Assembly (NCBI RefSeq): GCF_020400605.1 | Contig: NZ_JAINRD010000009.1 | Coordinates: 224,629-288,628 of the forward strand | Source: Streptomyces aculeolatus | GTDB lineage: Bacteria; Actinomycetota; Actinomycetes; Streptomycetales; Streptomycetaceae | Length of the DNA: 64,000 bases | Direction of reading: 5' to 3' | Shown here: in pieces, positions 23,105 to 31,557 of the stretch | Layout of the letters: every line of letters starts with the position of its first letter | How positions within the stretch are numbered: position 1 is the stretch's first letter | Notes under the pieces: generated by a model | Seen by the model: the letters and a program-made list of their open reading frames with translations, nothing else | Told to the model about the DNA's origin: nothing | The model's database searches: none | Program-made: the position numbers and the translations under genes

Positions 23105-23785
23105 GTGCCGAACCAGCAGCGCAACTCCGTGACGAGCCGGCTGCTCTCGCGCGCCGTGCACCGGGGCTGGCGGTGGGTGCGGAGCACGGGGGCGGTGAGC
23201 GCCGGGCGCCCGGGCCCGTACCGCTTCCGCGGGATCGGCGAGGGCACGGTCCTGCCCTTCCCCCAGGGCACGATCTTCGGCGAGGACCGGATCGAGTTGG
23301 GCGCGCACTGCATCATCGGCGAGCAGGTGACGCTCACCGTCGGCCTCGCGCCCGGCGCCCCGCTCGGACCGGACGTGGCCCTGCGGCTCGGCGACGGCGT
23401 GGTGCTGGGCCGCGGCAGCCATGTCATCGCCGACCTGCCCGTGACCCTCGGCGACAAGGTGTACTGCGGGCCGTACGTGTACATCACCTCGATAAACCAC
23501 AGCTACGACGACCCGCACGAGCCGGTCGGCGAGCAGTGGCCGCGCTCGGCGCCGGTGGAGATCGGTTCGGGAAGCTGGCTGGGCGTGGGAGCCGTGATCC
23601 TGCCCGGCGCCCGGCTCGGCCGCAACGTGGTCGTCGCCGCCGGCTCCGTGGTGCGCGGCGAGGTGCCGGACCACGCGGTCGTCGCCGGCGCGCCCGCCCG
23701 GATCGTACGCCGCTGGAAACCCGAGTCCGGCTGGCACCCGCCGCTGCGCCCGGCACCGCCCGGCACACTGGAGGCGGCGACATGA
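23105..23785 (+). CDS. Left-handed beta-helix acyltransferase
   Basis: 226 residues from GTG 23105. TACGGT (23093-23098) is six bases upstream, so the transcript is probably leaderless. Hexapeptide repeats run from about residue 55, with SINHSYDDPHEPVGEQWPRS carrying the acceptor-side His of the maltose/galactoside O-acetyltransferase branch and GSWLGVGAVILPGARLGRNV in the last coils. The family transfers acetyl or acyl groups to sugars; the acceptor is unknown. A basic N-terminus (RLLSRAVHRGWRWVR) could contact membrane. A tiny membrane-protein gene follows. Confidence 0.82.
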   Translation: MPNQQRNSVTSRLLSRAVHRGWRWVRSTGAVSAGRPGPYRFRGIGEGTVLPFPQGTIFGEDRIELGAHCIIGEQVTLTVGLAPGAPLGPDVALRLGDGVVLGRGSHVIADLPVTLGDKVYCGPYVYITSINHSYDDPHEPVGEQWPRSAPVEIGSGSWLGVGAVILPGARLGRNVVVAAGSVVRGEVPDHAVVAGAPARIVRRWKPESGWHPPLRPAPPGTLEAAT

Positions 23786-23819
23786 CCGCGACCGGCCCGA
23801 CCGCGAGGAGGGGCGCCGC

Positions 23820-23915
23820 TTGATCACGAACCGCACGCTGCGCATCGTCCTGGCCGTCGTGCTGTCCCTGCACGCCTTCGGGCTGCTGCTCTACACGATC
23901 CGCAACCACTTCTGA
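23820..23915 (+). CDS. 31-residue single-helix membrane protein
   Basis: Starts at TTG 23820 with GAGGAGGGG seven bases upstream and ends at TGA 23915. A basic N-terminus (MITNRTLR) precedes one hydrophobic helix (IVLAVVLSLHAFGLLLYTI) and a short RNHF tail, so the C-terminus probably faces outside. It follows the acyltransferase after 34 bases and may be co-transcribed with it. A 13-codon frame starting at ATG 23782 overlaps both genes and could couple their translation. Family and function are unknown. Confidence 0.5.
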   Translation: MITNRTLRIVLAVVLSLHAFGLLLYTIRNHF

Positions 23916-23940
23916 GCCGCACCCGGTGCCGCGGCCGGCG

Positions 23941-24804
23941 TCATCCCGACGCCAGCAGCACCGTCCCCGCCAGCGCCAGACCCGCGCCCGCGGCCTGTAT
24001 CCCGCGCAGCTTCTCCCGCAGCACGCCCCGGGCCGCGAGCGCCGTGACCACCGGATACAGCGAGGACAGCACCGCCGCCAGGGTCATCGGGCCGTGCTGC
24101 GCGGCTATCGCGTACGTCCCGTTGGCGGCGACGTCCGCCAGGCCCACGAACACCAGCCCCGGCGCCGCCGCCCGTATCGTGCCCCAGCCGCCCTCCGGCA
24201 GGGCCGCGCCGCCCCGGCGCACCGCCGCGTAGAGCGCGGCGCCGCCCACCGCCACGTTCACCGCGCGCTGCACGAACAGCGCGAGGAACAGCCCCGTGAC
24301 CGTCGTGGACGCCTCGGCGATGAAGGCGAAGACCGCGCCGAAGCCAGCCGCCGCGCCCAGCGTCAGCATCAGCGTCCGCCGCGCCACCGGCGCGCCGCGC
24401 ACCGGCCCGGACGCCAGCACCACACCCGTCAGCGCGACGACCCCGCCCGCGTACTGCACGGGGCCCGGCCGCTCCCCGTACGCCGCGAGGCCCACGCCGA
24501 ACGGGACCAGCACGGCCAGCGAGGCGAGCGGGGAGACCACGCCCATCGGGCCGCGGGCCAGCGCGCTGTAGAAGCAGATCATCGCGACCGGCCCGGCGAC
24601 GCCGGCCGCGACCGCGAACCACAGCAGCGGGCCTGCCTCGCTCCAGGCGCCGGTGGCCACCACCACCGCGCCCAGCACCACCGTCGCCGCGATCTGCGAG
24701 AGCACGACCACGGTGAGCGCGGGCGTGCGCCGGCTCAGCACCCCGCCGCCGAAGTCGGCCAGCCCGTAGAGGATGCTGGTGGCCAGGGCGAATACTGCGG
24801 TCAC
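23941..24804 (-). CDS. EamA-family (DMT) transporter
   Basis: 287 residues from GTG 24804, with GGGGGGC seven bases upstream; a TTG further up lies in the operator region. Ten hydrophobic helices form two EamA repeats (first ending near VALTGVVLASGPV, second ending AGAGLALAGTVLLAS). The family exports small metabolites or amino acids. It is divergent from an XRE-cupin regulator across a gap with several repeats, a common arrangement in which that regulator controls the exporter. Substrate unknown. Confidence 0.83.
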   Translation of the reverse strand: MTAVFALATSILYGLADFGGGVLSRRTPALTVVVLSQIAATVVLGAVVVATGAWSEAGPLLWFAVAAGVAGPVAMICFYSALARGPMGVVSPLASLAVLVPFGVGLAAYGERPGPVQYAGGVVALTGVVLASGPVRGAPVARRTLMLTLGAAAGFGAVFAFIAEASTTVTGLFLALFVQRAVNVAVGGAALYAAVRRGGAALPEGGWGTIRAAAPGLVFVGLADVAANGTYAIAAQHGPMTLAAVLSSLYPVVTALAARGVLREKLRGIQAAGAGLALAGTVLLASG

Positions 24805-24825
24805 GACGAAGCCCCCCGAGTACAA

Positions 24826-24884
24826 TGTGATGAACGCTGTGGTTCCCCGCAGTGTAGTTCAGTGTACTGGACGACCGCATCACA
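24826..24884. promoter_or_regulatory. Repeat-rich divergent control region (EamA / XRE-cupin)
   Basis: TGTGATG (24826-24832) and CATCACA (24878-24884) are inverted copies 45 bases apart. Between them CAGTGTA occurs twice, at 24850-24856 and 24860-24866, with a ten-base period, so both copies face the same side of the helix. The whole region is AT-richer than its surroundings. It is the likely binding site of the adjacent XRE-cupin regulator. Confidence 0.5.
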
Positions 24885-24909
24885 ATATTGGACGGAGTTG
24901 GACGGAGCC

Positions 24910-25482
24910 TTGGCGGATTTCGACGTCCTCACGCACGCGCTCGCCCGCAACCTCAAGCACTGGCGCAACGAGCGCGGCTTCACCCTGGACTCGCTGGCGG
25001 GCCGCTCCGGCGTCAGCCGCGGGATGATCATCCAGATAGAGCAGGCGCGTACGAATCCCAGCGTCGGCACCACGGTCAAGCTCGCCGACGCCCTCGGCAT
25101 CAGCATCACGACGCTGCTCGACTACGAGCACGGCCCCGAGGTGCAGCTCGTGCCGCCGCACCGGGCCGTGCGGATGTGGACGACGAAGCGGGGCAGCGCC
25201 AGCCGGCTGCTCGTCGGCACGCAGAGCCCCGGCCCGTTCGAGATGTGGTCCTGGCGGCTCATGCCCGGCGACGGCAGCAGCTCCGACCCGCATCCCTCGG
25301 GCACCACCGAACTGCTGCACGTCACCGCCGGCGAGCTGACGCTCCACGTCGCCGGCACGGCGCACGCGGTGCCCGCGGGCACGTCCGCCAGCTTCGAGGC
25401 GAGCGCCCCGCACGCGTACCGCAACGAGGGCGAGGAGCCCGTGGAGCTGGTCATGGCCGTCGCGGTACCGCCTCCGCGCTGA
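24910..25482 (+). CDS. XRE-family regulator with C-terminal cupin
   Basis: 190 residues from TTG 24910 (GGACGGAG upstream); TTG 24898 is an in-frame alternative. The helix-turn-helix occupies about residues 11-65 (NERGFTLDSLAGRSGVSRGM, IIQIEQARTNPSVGTTVKLA). A cupin barrel follows (SSSDPHPSGTTELLHVTAGE, then PAGTSASFEASAPHAYRNEG) and would bind a small ligand. This architecture is common for amino-acid or metabolite sensors. The divergent EamA exporter and the repeats between them suggest it controls that gene and itself. Confidence 0.85.
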   Translation: MADFDVLTHALARNLKHWRNERGFTLDSLAGRSGVSRGMIIQIEQARTNPSVGTTVKLADALGISITTLLDYEHGPEVQLVPPHRAVRMWTTKRGSASRLLVGTQSPGPFEMWSWRLMPGDGSSSDPHPSGTTELLHVTAGELTLHVAGTAHAVPAGTSASFEASAPHAYRNEGEEPVELVMAVAVPPPR

Positions 25483-25502
25483 GGCGGGTTAGGGTCGCGC
25501 AC

Positions 25503-26057
25503 ATGCGCGCACCCATCGGAGAATTCGACGACGCCGCCCCCGCCACCCAACGCCTCGACCTGCTCGCGGACCCCGTGGCCGCGGCCCTGCGCGCCTGGCA
25601 CGGCGCCGTCCCCGCGGCCGAGCTGGTGCACGTCGACTCCGACCCCGAGGTCGCCGACACCGCCGTCTTCTGCGAGACGTACGGTCAGGACCTGCTGGAG
25701 CGCTCCGCCAACTGCGTCGTCGTCGCCGGCAAGCGCGGAGGCGACGTCACCCTCGCCGCCTGCGTCGTGCTTTCCACCACCCGCGTCGACGTCAACGGCA
25801 CCGTCCGGCGCCATCTCGGGGTACGCAAGGCGTCGTTCGCGCCCAGCGGCACCGCGACCGACGAGACCGGCATGGAGTACGGCGGCATCACCCCGATCGG
25901 GCTGCCGGAGGGCTGGCCGGTGCTCGTGGACGCCCGGGTCGCGGACGCGCCGCACCTGGTCGTCGGCAGCGGCAGGCGGCGCGGAAAGCTCATCGTGCCC
26001 GGCAAGGCGCTGGCCGAACTGCCCGGCGCCGTGGTCCTCGACGGCCTCGGTACCTGA
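25503..26057 (+). CDS. YbaK/EbsC-family aminoacyl-tRNA deacylase-like protein
   Basis: 184 residues from ATG 25503. TAGGGT (25490-25495) lies seven bases upstream and no Shine-Dalgarno is present, so the mRNA is probably leaderless. The YbaK/ProX domain spans about residues 35-175: CVVVAGKRGGDVTLAACVVL, with the functional Lys, then VRKASFAPSGTATDETGMEY and GGITPIGLP, and VVGSGRRRGKLIVPGKALAE. Relatives hydrolyse mischarged tRNA such as Cys-tRNA-Pro or Ala-tRNA-Pro. It stands 20 bases after the XRE-cupin gene but has its own promoter. Confidence 0.85.
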   Translation: MRAPIGEFDDAAPATQRLDLLADPVAAALRAWHGAVPAAELVHVDSDPEVADTAVFCETYGQDLLERSANCVVVAGKRGGDVTLAACVVLSTTRVDVNGTVRRHLGVRKASFAPSGTATDETGMEYGGITPIGLPEGWPVLVDARVADAPHLVVGSGRRRGKLIVPGKALAELPGAVVLDGLGT

Positions 26058-26076
26058 CCGTCCGCGGGCCCTCCGC

Positions 26077-26487
26077 TCAGTCGTCGAGCAGCGGGATCTC
26101 GATGGCGGGGCAGCGGTTCATCACCATGTCGAGACCGGCCGCGCGCACCCGTTCGTACGCGCCCTCGTCGATCACGTCGAGCTGGAACCAGACCGCCTTC
26201 GCGCCGTTCGCGACCGCCTCGTCGGCGACGCCGCCGGCCAGGTCGCTGTTGACGAAGACGTCGACGACATCGACGGGGAACGGGATGTCCGCGAGCGACG
26301 CGTAACCCTGCTCGCCGTGCACCGTCTCCGCCTTGGGGTGCACGGGCACGATCCGCTTGCCGTACCGCTGGAGCACCCGCGCCACGCCGTAGGCCGCGCG
26401 CGCGGAGTTGTTGGACAGGCCGACCACCGCCCAGGTGTCGCCCGTCCCGGTCAGAATCCTGCGGATGGTCTCCTGGTCTGCGTACAT
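26077..26487 (-). CDS. CoA-binding (YccU-like) protein
   Basis: 136 residues from ATG 26487. It is a single Rossmann-like CoA_binding_2 domain: TWAVVGLSNNSARAAYGVAR, GKRIVPVHPKAE, VDVVDVFVNSDLAGGVADEA, AKAVWFQLDVIDEGAYERV and a Cys near the end in NRCPAIEI. Such stand-alone domains bind CoA and may regulate protein acylation; no activity is assigned. TTGTAG lies close to the ATG, suggesting another leaderless message. It is convergent with the YbaK gene. Confidence 0.85.
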   Translation of the reverse strand: MYADQETIRRILTGTGDTWAVVGLSNNSARAAYGVARVLQRYGKRIVPVHPKAETVHGEQGYASLADIPFPVDVVDVFVNSDLAGGVADEAVANGAKAVWFQLDVIDEGAYERVRAAGLDMVMNRCPAIEIPLLDD

Positions 26488-26546
26488 GCCCGCTACAACG
26501 CCGCCGCCCGTGCCCCGATTCCCCGGGCGGCCGGGTGGCCGGGCGG

Positions 26547-26564
26547 CCGCGCGCGAGCGCGCGG
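26547..26564. promoter_or_regulatory. Perfect inverted repeat at the -35 position of the yigZ-like gene
   Basis: CCGCGCGCGAGCGCGCGG has eight-base perfect arms around GA and ends two bases before the -10 TAGGGT (26566-26571). It occupies the place where a -35 would lie, so it could be a regulator site or a roadblock hairpin for readthrough. Confidence 0.4.
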
Positions 26565-26577
26565 CTAGGGTGGCGGG

Positions 26578-27204
26578 ATGCGCGAGGGGTATCTGACCGT
26601 CGCCCGCGAGGGCGTGCACGAGACCGAGGTGAACCGCTCCCGGTTCGTCTGCACCCTCGCCCCCGCCGCCACCGAGGAGGAGGCGCAGGCCGTCCTCGCC
26701 CGGGTGCGCGCCGCCTACCCCGACGCCACGCACCACTGCTACGCGTACGTCGTCGGCGCCGACGCCGGCGTGCAGAAGTCCGGCGACGACGGCGAGCCCG
26801 GCGGCACCGCCGGGCTGCCCATGCTGCAACTGCTGCTCCGCCGCGAGCTGCGCTACGTCGTCGCCGTCGTCGCCCGCTACTTCGGCGGCGCCAAGCTCGG
26901 CGCCGGCGGGCTCATCCGCGCCTACGGCGGCGCGGTCGGCGCCGCCGTGGACGCCGTCGGCACGGTGACGCGGCTGCGGATGCGGCTGGTCACCGTCACC
27001 GTCGACCACGGACGGGCCGGCAGGGTGCTCGGCCACCTGCACGCCGCCGGGCGCGACGTACGCGGCGTGGCGTACGGCGAGAACGCCGAGATCGAGGTCG
27101 CCGTGCCCGCCGCCGAGCTGGACGCCTTCGGCTCCTGGCTGGCCGACGCCACCGCCGGCGGCGCCGAACTCCGGCCCGGCGACGAGGTGTACGGCACCGG
27201 GTGA
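26578..27204 (+). CDS. YigZ/IMPACT family protein
   Basis: 208 residues from ATG 26578. TAGGGT (26566-26571) lies six bases upstream, so translation is leaderless. The UPF0029 N-terminal domain carries VNRSRFVCTLAPA, DATHHCYAYVVGA, QKSGDDGEPGGTAGLPMLQL and VVARYFGGAKLGAGGLIRAY, all diagnostic. A DUF1949 C-terminal domain follows. Eukaryotic IMPACT modulates translational stress signalling; the bacterial proteins bind nucleic acid or ribosomes, but the function is not settled. Confidence 0.9.
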   Translation: MREGYLTVAREGVHETEVNRSRFVCTLAPAATEEEAQAVLARVRAAYPDATHHCYAYVVGADAGVQKSGDDGEPGGTAGLPMLQLLLRRELRYVVAVVARYFGGAKLGAGGLIRAYGGAVGAAVDAVGTVTRLRMRLVTVTVDHGRAGRVLGHLHAAGRDVRGVAYGENAEIEVAVPAAELDAFGSWLADATAGGAELRPGDEVYGTG

Positions 27205-27255
27205 GGCGGCCGGGGCCGCCCGGGCTGTCGTACCCCGCCGCTACAGTCGGGCCCC

Positions 27256-28425
27256 ATGCGCTTCCTGCACACGTCGGACTGGCACCTGGGCCGCTCGTTC
27301 CACCGGGTGGGCCTGCTCGACGCCCAAGCCGCGTTCCTCGACCACCTCGTCGCCGTGGTGGCCGAGCGCGGTGTCGAGGCCGTGTTCGTCGCCGGGGACG
27401 TCTACGACCGCGCGGTGCCCCCGCTGGCCGCCGTGGAGCTGTTCGACCGGACGCTGCACCGGCTGGGGGCGCTCGGCGTGCCCGTCGTCATGATCTCCGG
27501 GAACCACGACTCGGCACGCCGGCTGGGCGTCGGCGCCGGGCTGCTGGACCGCGCGGGCGTCCACCTGCGCACCGACCCGGCGGGCGCCGGCGAGCCCGTC
27601 ATGCTGCGGGACGCCGCCGGCGACGTCGCGTGCTACGGGCTGCCGTACCTCGAACCGGCGCTGGTGCGCGAGGAGTTCGCCACCCCCGGCGGCGGCCACA
27701 CGGCGGTGCTCTCGGCCGCCATGGACCGGGTGCGCGCCGACCTCGCCACCCGCCCGGCCGGCACCCGCTCCGTCGTCCTCGCGCACGCCTTCGTCACCGG
27801 CGGCCAGGCCTCCGACAGCGAGCGGGACATCACCGTCGGCGGCGTCGCCTCCGTGCCCGCCGCGGTCTTCGCCGGCGTCGACTACGTCGCACTGGGCCAC
27901 CTGCACGGCTGCCAGACCCTCGCCGAGCGCGTGCGCTACTCGGGCTCCCCCCTGGCGTACTCCTTCTCCGAGGCCGCCCACCGCAAGTCGACGTGGCTGG
28001 TGGACCTCGACGCCGCCGGGGACATCACCGCGGAGCGCGTCGACGCACCCGTGCCCCGGCCGCTGGCGCGGCTGCACGGCGCTCTCGCGGACCTGCTCGC
28101 CGACCGGGCCCTGACGCCGCTGGAGGGCGCCTGGGTCGAGGCCACGCTCACCGACGCCGCCCGCCCGCACGAGCCCATGGCCCGCCTCGCGGAGCGCTTC
28201 CCGCACGTCGTCAGCCTCGTCTTCGCGCCCGTGCCCGCGGCGGGCGCCGACGCCGCCGCGTCGTACGCCGACCGGCTCAGGGGCCGCGACGACCGGCAGA
28301 TCGCCGAGGACTTCGTGGCGCACGTCAGACCGGGAGCGGCGGCCACGGCGGACGAACGGGCCGTGCTGCACGCCGCGTTCGACGCGGTGCGCGCCGCGGG
28401 CGCGCGTGAGGAGACCGCCCGGTGA
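27256..28425 (+). CDS. sbcD: Exonuclease SbcD (Mre11-like nuclease subunit)
   Basis: 389 residues from ATG 27256. TACAGT (27242-27247) sits eight bases upstream, and no Shine-Dalgarno is present. The calcineurin-like metallophosphoesterase motifs are all present: TSDWHLG (D and H), AGDVYDRAVP, ISGNHDS, VVLAHAFVTGG and ALGHLHGCQ. SbcD with SbcC forms the nuclease that opens hairpins and processes double-strand-break ends. The stop overlaps the sbcC start (GTGA), so the subunits are translationally coupled. Confidence 0.95.
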   Translation: MRFLHTSDWHLGRSFHRVGLLDAQAAFLDHLVAVVAERGVEAVFVAGDVYDRAVPPLAAVELFDRTLHRLGALGVPVVMISGNHDSARRLGVGAGLLDRAGVHLRTDPAGAGEPVMLRDAAGDVACYGLPYLEPALVREEFATPGGGHTAVLSAAMDRVRADLATRPAGTRSVVLAHAFVTGGQASDSERDITVGGVASVPAAVFAGVDYVALGHLHGCQTLAERVRYSGSPLAYSFSEAAHRKSTWLVDLDAAGDITAERVDAPVPRPLARLHGALADLLADRALTPLEGAWVEATLTDAARPHEPMARLAERFPHVVSLVFAPVPAAGADAAASYADRLRGRDDRQIAEDFVAHVRPGAAATADERAVLHAAFDAVRAAGAREETAR

Positions 28426-31400
28426 GGCTCCACCGGCTCGCCGTCGCCGCCTTCGGCCCCTTCGCCGGCACACAGGAAGTCGACTTCGACGCCCTGTCCG
28501 GCGCCGGCATCTTCCTGCTCCAGGGCGCCACCGGCGCCGGCAAGACCTCCGTCCTGGACGCCGTCTGCTACGCGCTGTACGGCGGTGTGCCCGGCGTGCG
28601 CCAGGGCGGCACCCTGCGCAGCCACCACGCCGAGCCGCACACCCCCACCGAGGTCGCGCTCGACTTCACCGTCGCCGGCCGCCGGCTGGAGATCACCCGC
28701 AGGCCCTCCCAGCCCCGCCCCAAGCGCAACGGCACCGGCGTCACCACGGAGCGGGCCACCAGCCTGCTGCGCGAGCGCGACCCCGCGGCCGGCGCGTGGC
28801 GCGGCCTCAGCCGCTCGCACCAGGAGATCGGCGAGGAGATCGGCGGCCTGCTGGGCATGACCCGCGAGCAGTTCTGCCAGGTCGTGCTGCTCCCGCAGGG
28901 GGACTTCGCGCGCTTCCTGCGCGCCGACGCCGAGGCCCGCGCCAAGCTCCTCGGCCGCCTCTTCGACACCGGCCGCTTCGCCGCCGTCGAGGACCACCTC
29001 GCCGAGCTGCGCCGCCGCTCCCAGGAGGCCGTACGCGACGGGGACGAGCAGCTGCTGCACCTCGCCCACCGCATCCGGCAGGCCGGCGGCCCGGCCGTCG
29101 CCGAGGACCCGGACGGCTGGTCGCCCGAGGCCGCGAAGCCGGGCGAGGCCGACCTCGCCGACGGCGTCCTCGGCTACGCCGCGGTGGCCCGGGCCGCCGC
29201 CCGTGAGCTGGCGGACGCCGCGGACCTGCGGCTGCGCACCGCGGAGTCCGCCCACGCGGCGGCGGACGACAGCCTCCAGGACGTACGCGAACTCGCCCGG
29301 CTGCAACGGCTGCACACCGGGGCGCGGCAGCGGCAGCAGGTGCTGGCCGAACGGCAGCAGGAGTACGAGGTGCTCGGCCGGACGCTGCGCAGCGCCCGCG
29401 CCGCCGCCCCCGTGGCGCCCGCACTGGAGCTGCGCGACCGGACCGCCGCCGCGGCCCGCCACGCCGCCGCGGCCGAGGAGGCGGCCCGCGCCGCGCTGCC
29501 CGGCACCGTCGCCGGCGGCGGCCCCGGGCAGCTCGACGCGCACGAGGCCCGCACCCGGCAGGAGCTGGGCGCCCTGGACGCCGCCCGCGCCGCCGAGGCG
29601 CGCAGCGCCGGGATCGCCCGCGAACTCGCCGCGCTGGACGCGGAGTCCCGCGCCGACGAGGACGTGCTGCGCGAGGCCGCCGCCTGGCTCGACGACTGGG
29701 ACGCCCTCCGCGGCGGCCTCCAGCGCCGCGTCGACGAGGCCCAGGGCGCGGCCACGCGCGCGGAGCAGCTCGCCGCGGAGCACGACGGAGCGCGCCGGCG
29801 CCTCGACGCGGCCGAGCGGCGCGACGGGTTGGACGGCCGGGTCACCGGGGCCCGGCAGGCGCACCTCGACGCCGGCGAGCGAGCCGGCCGGGCGCACGAG
29901 GCCTGGCTGCGGCTGAAGGAGCGGCGGCTCGACGGCATGGCGGCCGAGCTGGCCGCCCGGCTGGCCGACGGCGAGCCGTGTCCGGTCTGCGGCTCCGCCG
30001 CCCACCCCGCCCCCGCCACCGCCGACGGCGCACACGTCGGCGAGAGCGAGGAGAACGAGGCCATGGCCGCGTACCGGGCCGCCGAGCGCGTACGCGAAGA
30101 GGCCGCCCTGCGGCTCGACTCGCTGCGCCAGGCCCGCGACGCCGCCGCCGAGGCGGCGGGCGGGGAGAGCCGGGACGCACTGGCCGAGGCCGCCGAGCGG
30201 CTGGCCGGGGAGCTGGGGCGGGCCCGGGAGCTGGCCGCCGGCGCCCTCGCCGTACGCGAGCAGCTGGACCTCGCACACGAGGAGCACACCCGCCGCGTAC
30301 GCGGCCGGCAGCAGGCCGAGAGCCGCGCCGCCGCCCGCGCCTCCCGGGCCGACGCGCTCACCGCGGAGCGGGCGGCCCGCGACGCCGAGGTGCGCGCAGC
30401 CCGCGGCGGCGCCGCCGGCGTCGAGGAGCGCGCGGCCCAACTGGCGTCGCTGGCCGGCCGGCTCGGCGCCGCCGCCCGCGCCGCCCGCGAGGCCGCTGCC
30501 GCCGCGGACCGCAGCAAGGACGCCGACGCGCGCGTCGCGGACGCCGCCTACCGGGCCGGCTTCGAGACCCCCGAGGAGGCCGCCGCCGCGCTGCTCGACC
30601 CGGCGGCGCTGCGGGACGCCGAAACGCGGCTGGAGGCGTGGCAGGCCGAGGCGGCGGCCGTCGCCGAGGCCCTGGCCGAGCCGCGCGCGGCCGACGCCGC
30701 CGCGCGCCCGCCGGCCGACGTCGCCGCCGCCGAGGAGGCGGTCGCCGCCGCCGGCCGGCGGCTGCGGGAGGCGTCGACCGCGCGCGACACGGCGCGCAAG
30801 CGCTGCGACGACCTCGGCGGACTCTCCGCCGACGCCGGGGAACGGGTGCGCCGGCTGGCCCCGTTGCGCACGGAGCACCACCGGGTGGCCCGGCTCGCCT
30901 CGCTCACGGCCGGCACGTCCGCGGACAACGAGCGGAAGATGCGGCTGGAGTCGTACGTGCTGGCCGCCCGGCTGGAACAGGTCGCCGCCGCCGCGACGGC
31001 CCGGCTGGCGCGGATGTCGTCCGGCCGGTTCACGCTGGTGCACTCCGACGAGCGCGCGAACGGCCGGGGTCGCCACGGCCTCGGGCTGCACGTCGTGGAC
31101 GCCTGGACCGGCACCGAGCGCGACACCGCCACCCTCTCCGGCGGCGAGTCGTTCTTCGCCTCCCTCGCCCTGGCCCTCGGCCTGTCCGACGTGGTGGCGG
31201 AGGAGGCCGGGGGCGTCCGGCTCGACACGCTCTTCATCGACGAGGGCTTCGGCAGCCTGGACGAACAGACGCTGGACGAGGTGCTGGACGTGCTCGACGC
31301 GCTGCGCGAGCGGGACCGCACGGTGGGCATCGTCAGCCACGTGCCGGAGCTGCGCCGGCGGATCCCGGCGCAGCTGGAGGTCGTCAAGGGCCGCTCCGGC

Positions 31401-31436
31401 TCGTACGTGCGGCACCGCACGGCCGCCGACGGCTGA
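28422..31436 (+). CDS. sbcC: Exonuclease SbcC (Rad50-like ATPase subunit)
   Basis: 1004 residues from GTG 28422, overlapping the sbcD stop. It is an SMC-like ATPase: Walker A GATGAGKT (35-42), Q-loop region QEIGEEIGGLLGMTREQFCQ, two long Ala/Arg/Glu-rich coiled-coil arms, and the zinc-hook CPVC at about 519-522 between them. The signature LSGGESF lies near 905 and Walker B LFIDEGFGSLD near 937. It drives and positions the SbcD nuclease. Length is usual for the family. A 14-base-pair hairpin lies 62 bases past the stop. Confidence 0.95.
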   Translation: MRLHRLAVAAFGPFAGTQEVDFDALSGAGIFLLQGATGAGKTSVLDAVCYALYGGVPGVRQGGTLRSHHAEPHTPTEVALDFTVAGRRLEITRRPSQPRPKRNGTGVTTERATSLLRERDPAAGAWRGLSRSHQEIGEEIGGLLGMTREQFCQVVLLPQGDFARFLRADAEARAKLLGRLFDTGRFAAVEDHLAELRRRSQEAVRDGDEQLLHLAHRIRQAGGPAVAEDPDGWSPEAAKPGEADLADGVLGYAAVARAAARELADAADLRLRTAESAHAAADDSLQDVRELARLQRLHTGARQRQQVLAERQQEYEVLGRTLRSARAAAPVAPALELRDRTAAAARHAAAAEEAARAALPGTVAGGGPGQLDAHEARTRQELGALDAARAAEARSAGIARELAALDAESRADEDVLREAAAWLDDWDALRGGLQRRVDEAQGAATRAEQLAAEHDGARRRLDAAERRDGLDGRVTGARQAHLDAGERAGRAHEAWLRLKERRLDGMAAELAARLADGEPCPVCGSAAHPAPATADGAHVGESEENEAMAAYRAAERVREEAALRLDSLRQARDAAAEAAGGESRDALAEAAERLAGELGRARELAAGALAVREQLDLAHEEHTRRVRGRQQAESRAAARASRADALTAERAARDAEVRAARGGAAGVEERAAQLASLAGRLGAAARAAREAAAAADRSKDADARVADAAYRAGFETPEEAAAALLDPAALRDAETRLEAWQAEAAAVAEALAEPRAADAAARPPADVAAAEEAVAAAGRRLREASTARDTARKRCDDLGGLSADAGERVRRLAPLRTEHHRVARLASLTAGTSADNERKMRLESYVLAARLEQVAAAATARLARMSSGRFTLVHSDERANGRGRHGLGLHVVDAWTGTERDTATLSGGESFFASLALALGLSDVVAEEAGGVRLDTLFIDEGFGSLDEQTLDEVLDVLDALRERDRTVGIVSHVPELRRRIPAQLEVVKGRSGSYVRHRTAADG

Positions 31437-31498
31437 CCGGCGACCGGGGCCGGCCGGCCAGCCCGGCCCGTACGTCCGGCGGGCCACGGGCGACGCGC

Positions 31499-31531
31499 AC
31501 GGCCGCGGCCCCCGCGCGGGGCCGCGGCCGT
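31499..31531. terminator. 14-base-pair bidirectional terminator between sbcC and the DUF885 gene
   Basis: ACGGCCGCGGCCCC and GGGGCCGCGGCCGT pair perfectly around CGCGC. It is centred between the two convergent genes and is the obvious shared terminator. Confidence 0.85.
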
Positions 31532-31557
31532 CACGTCACACCGGGCTCACACCCGGC

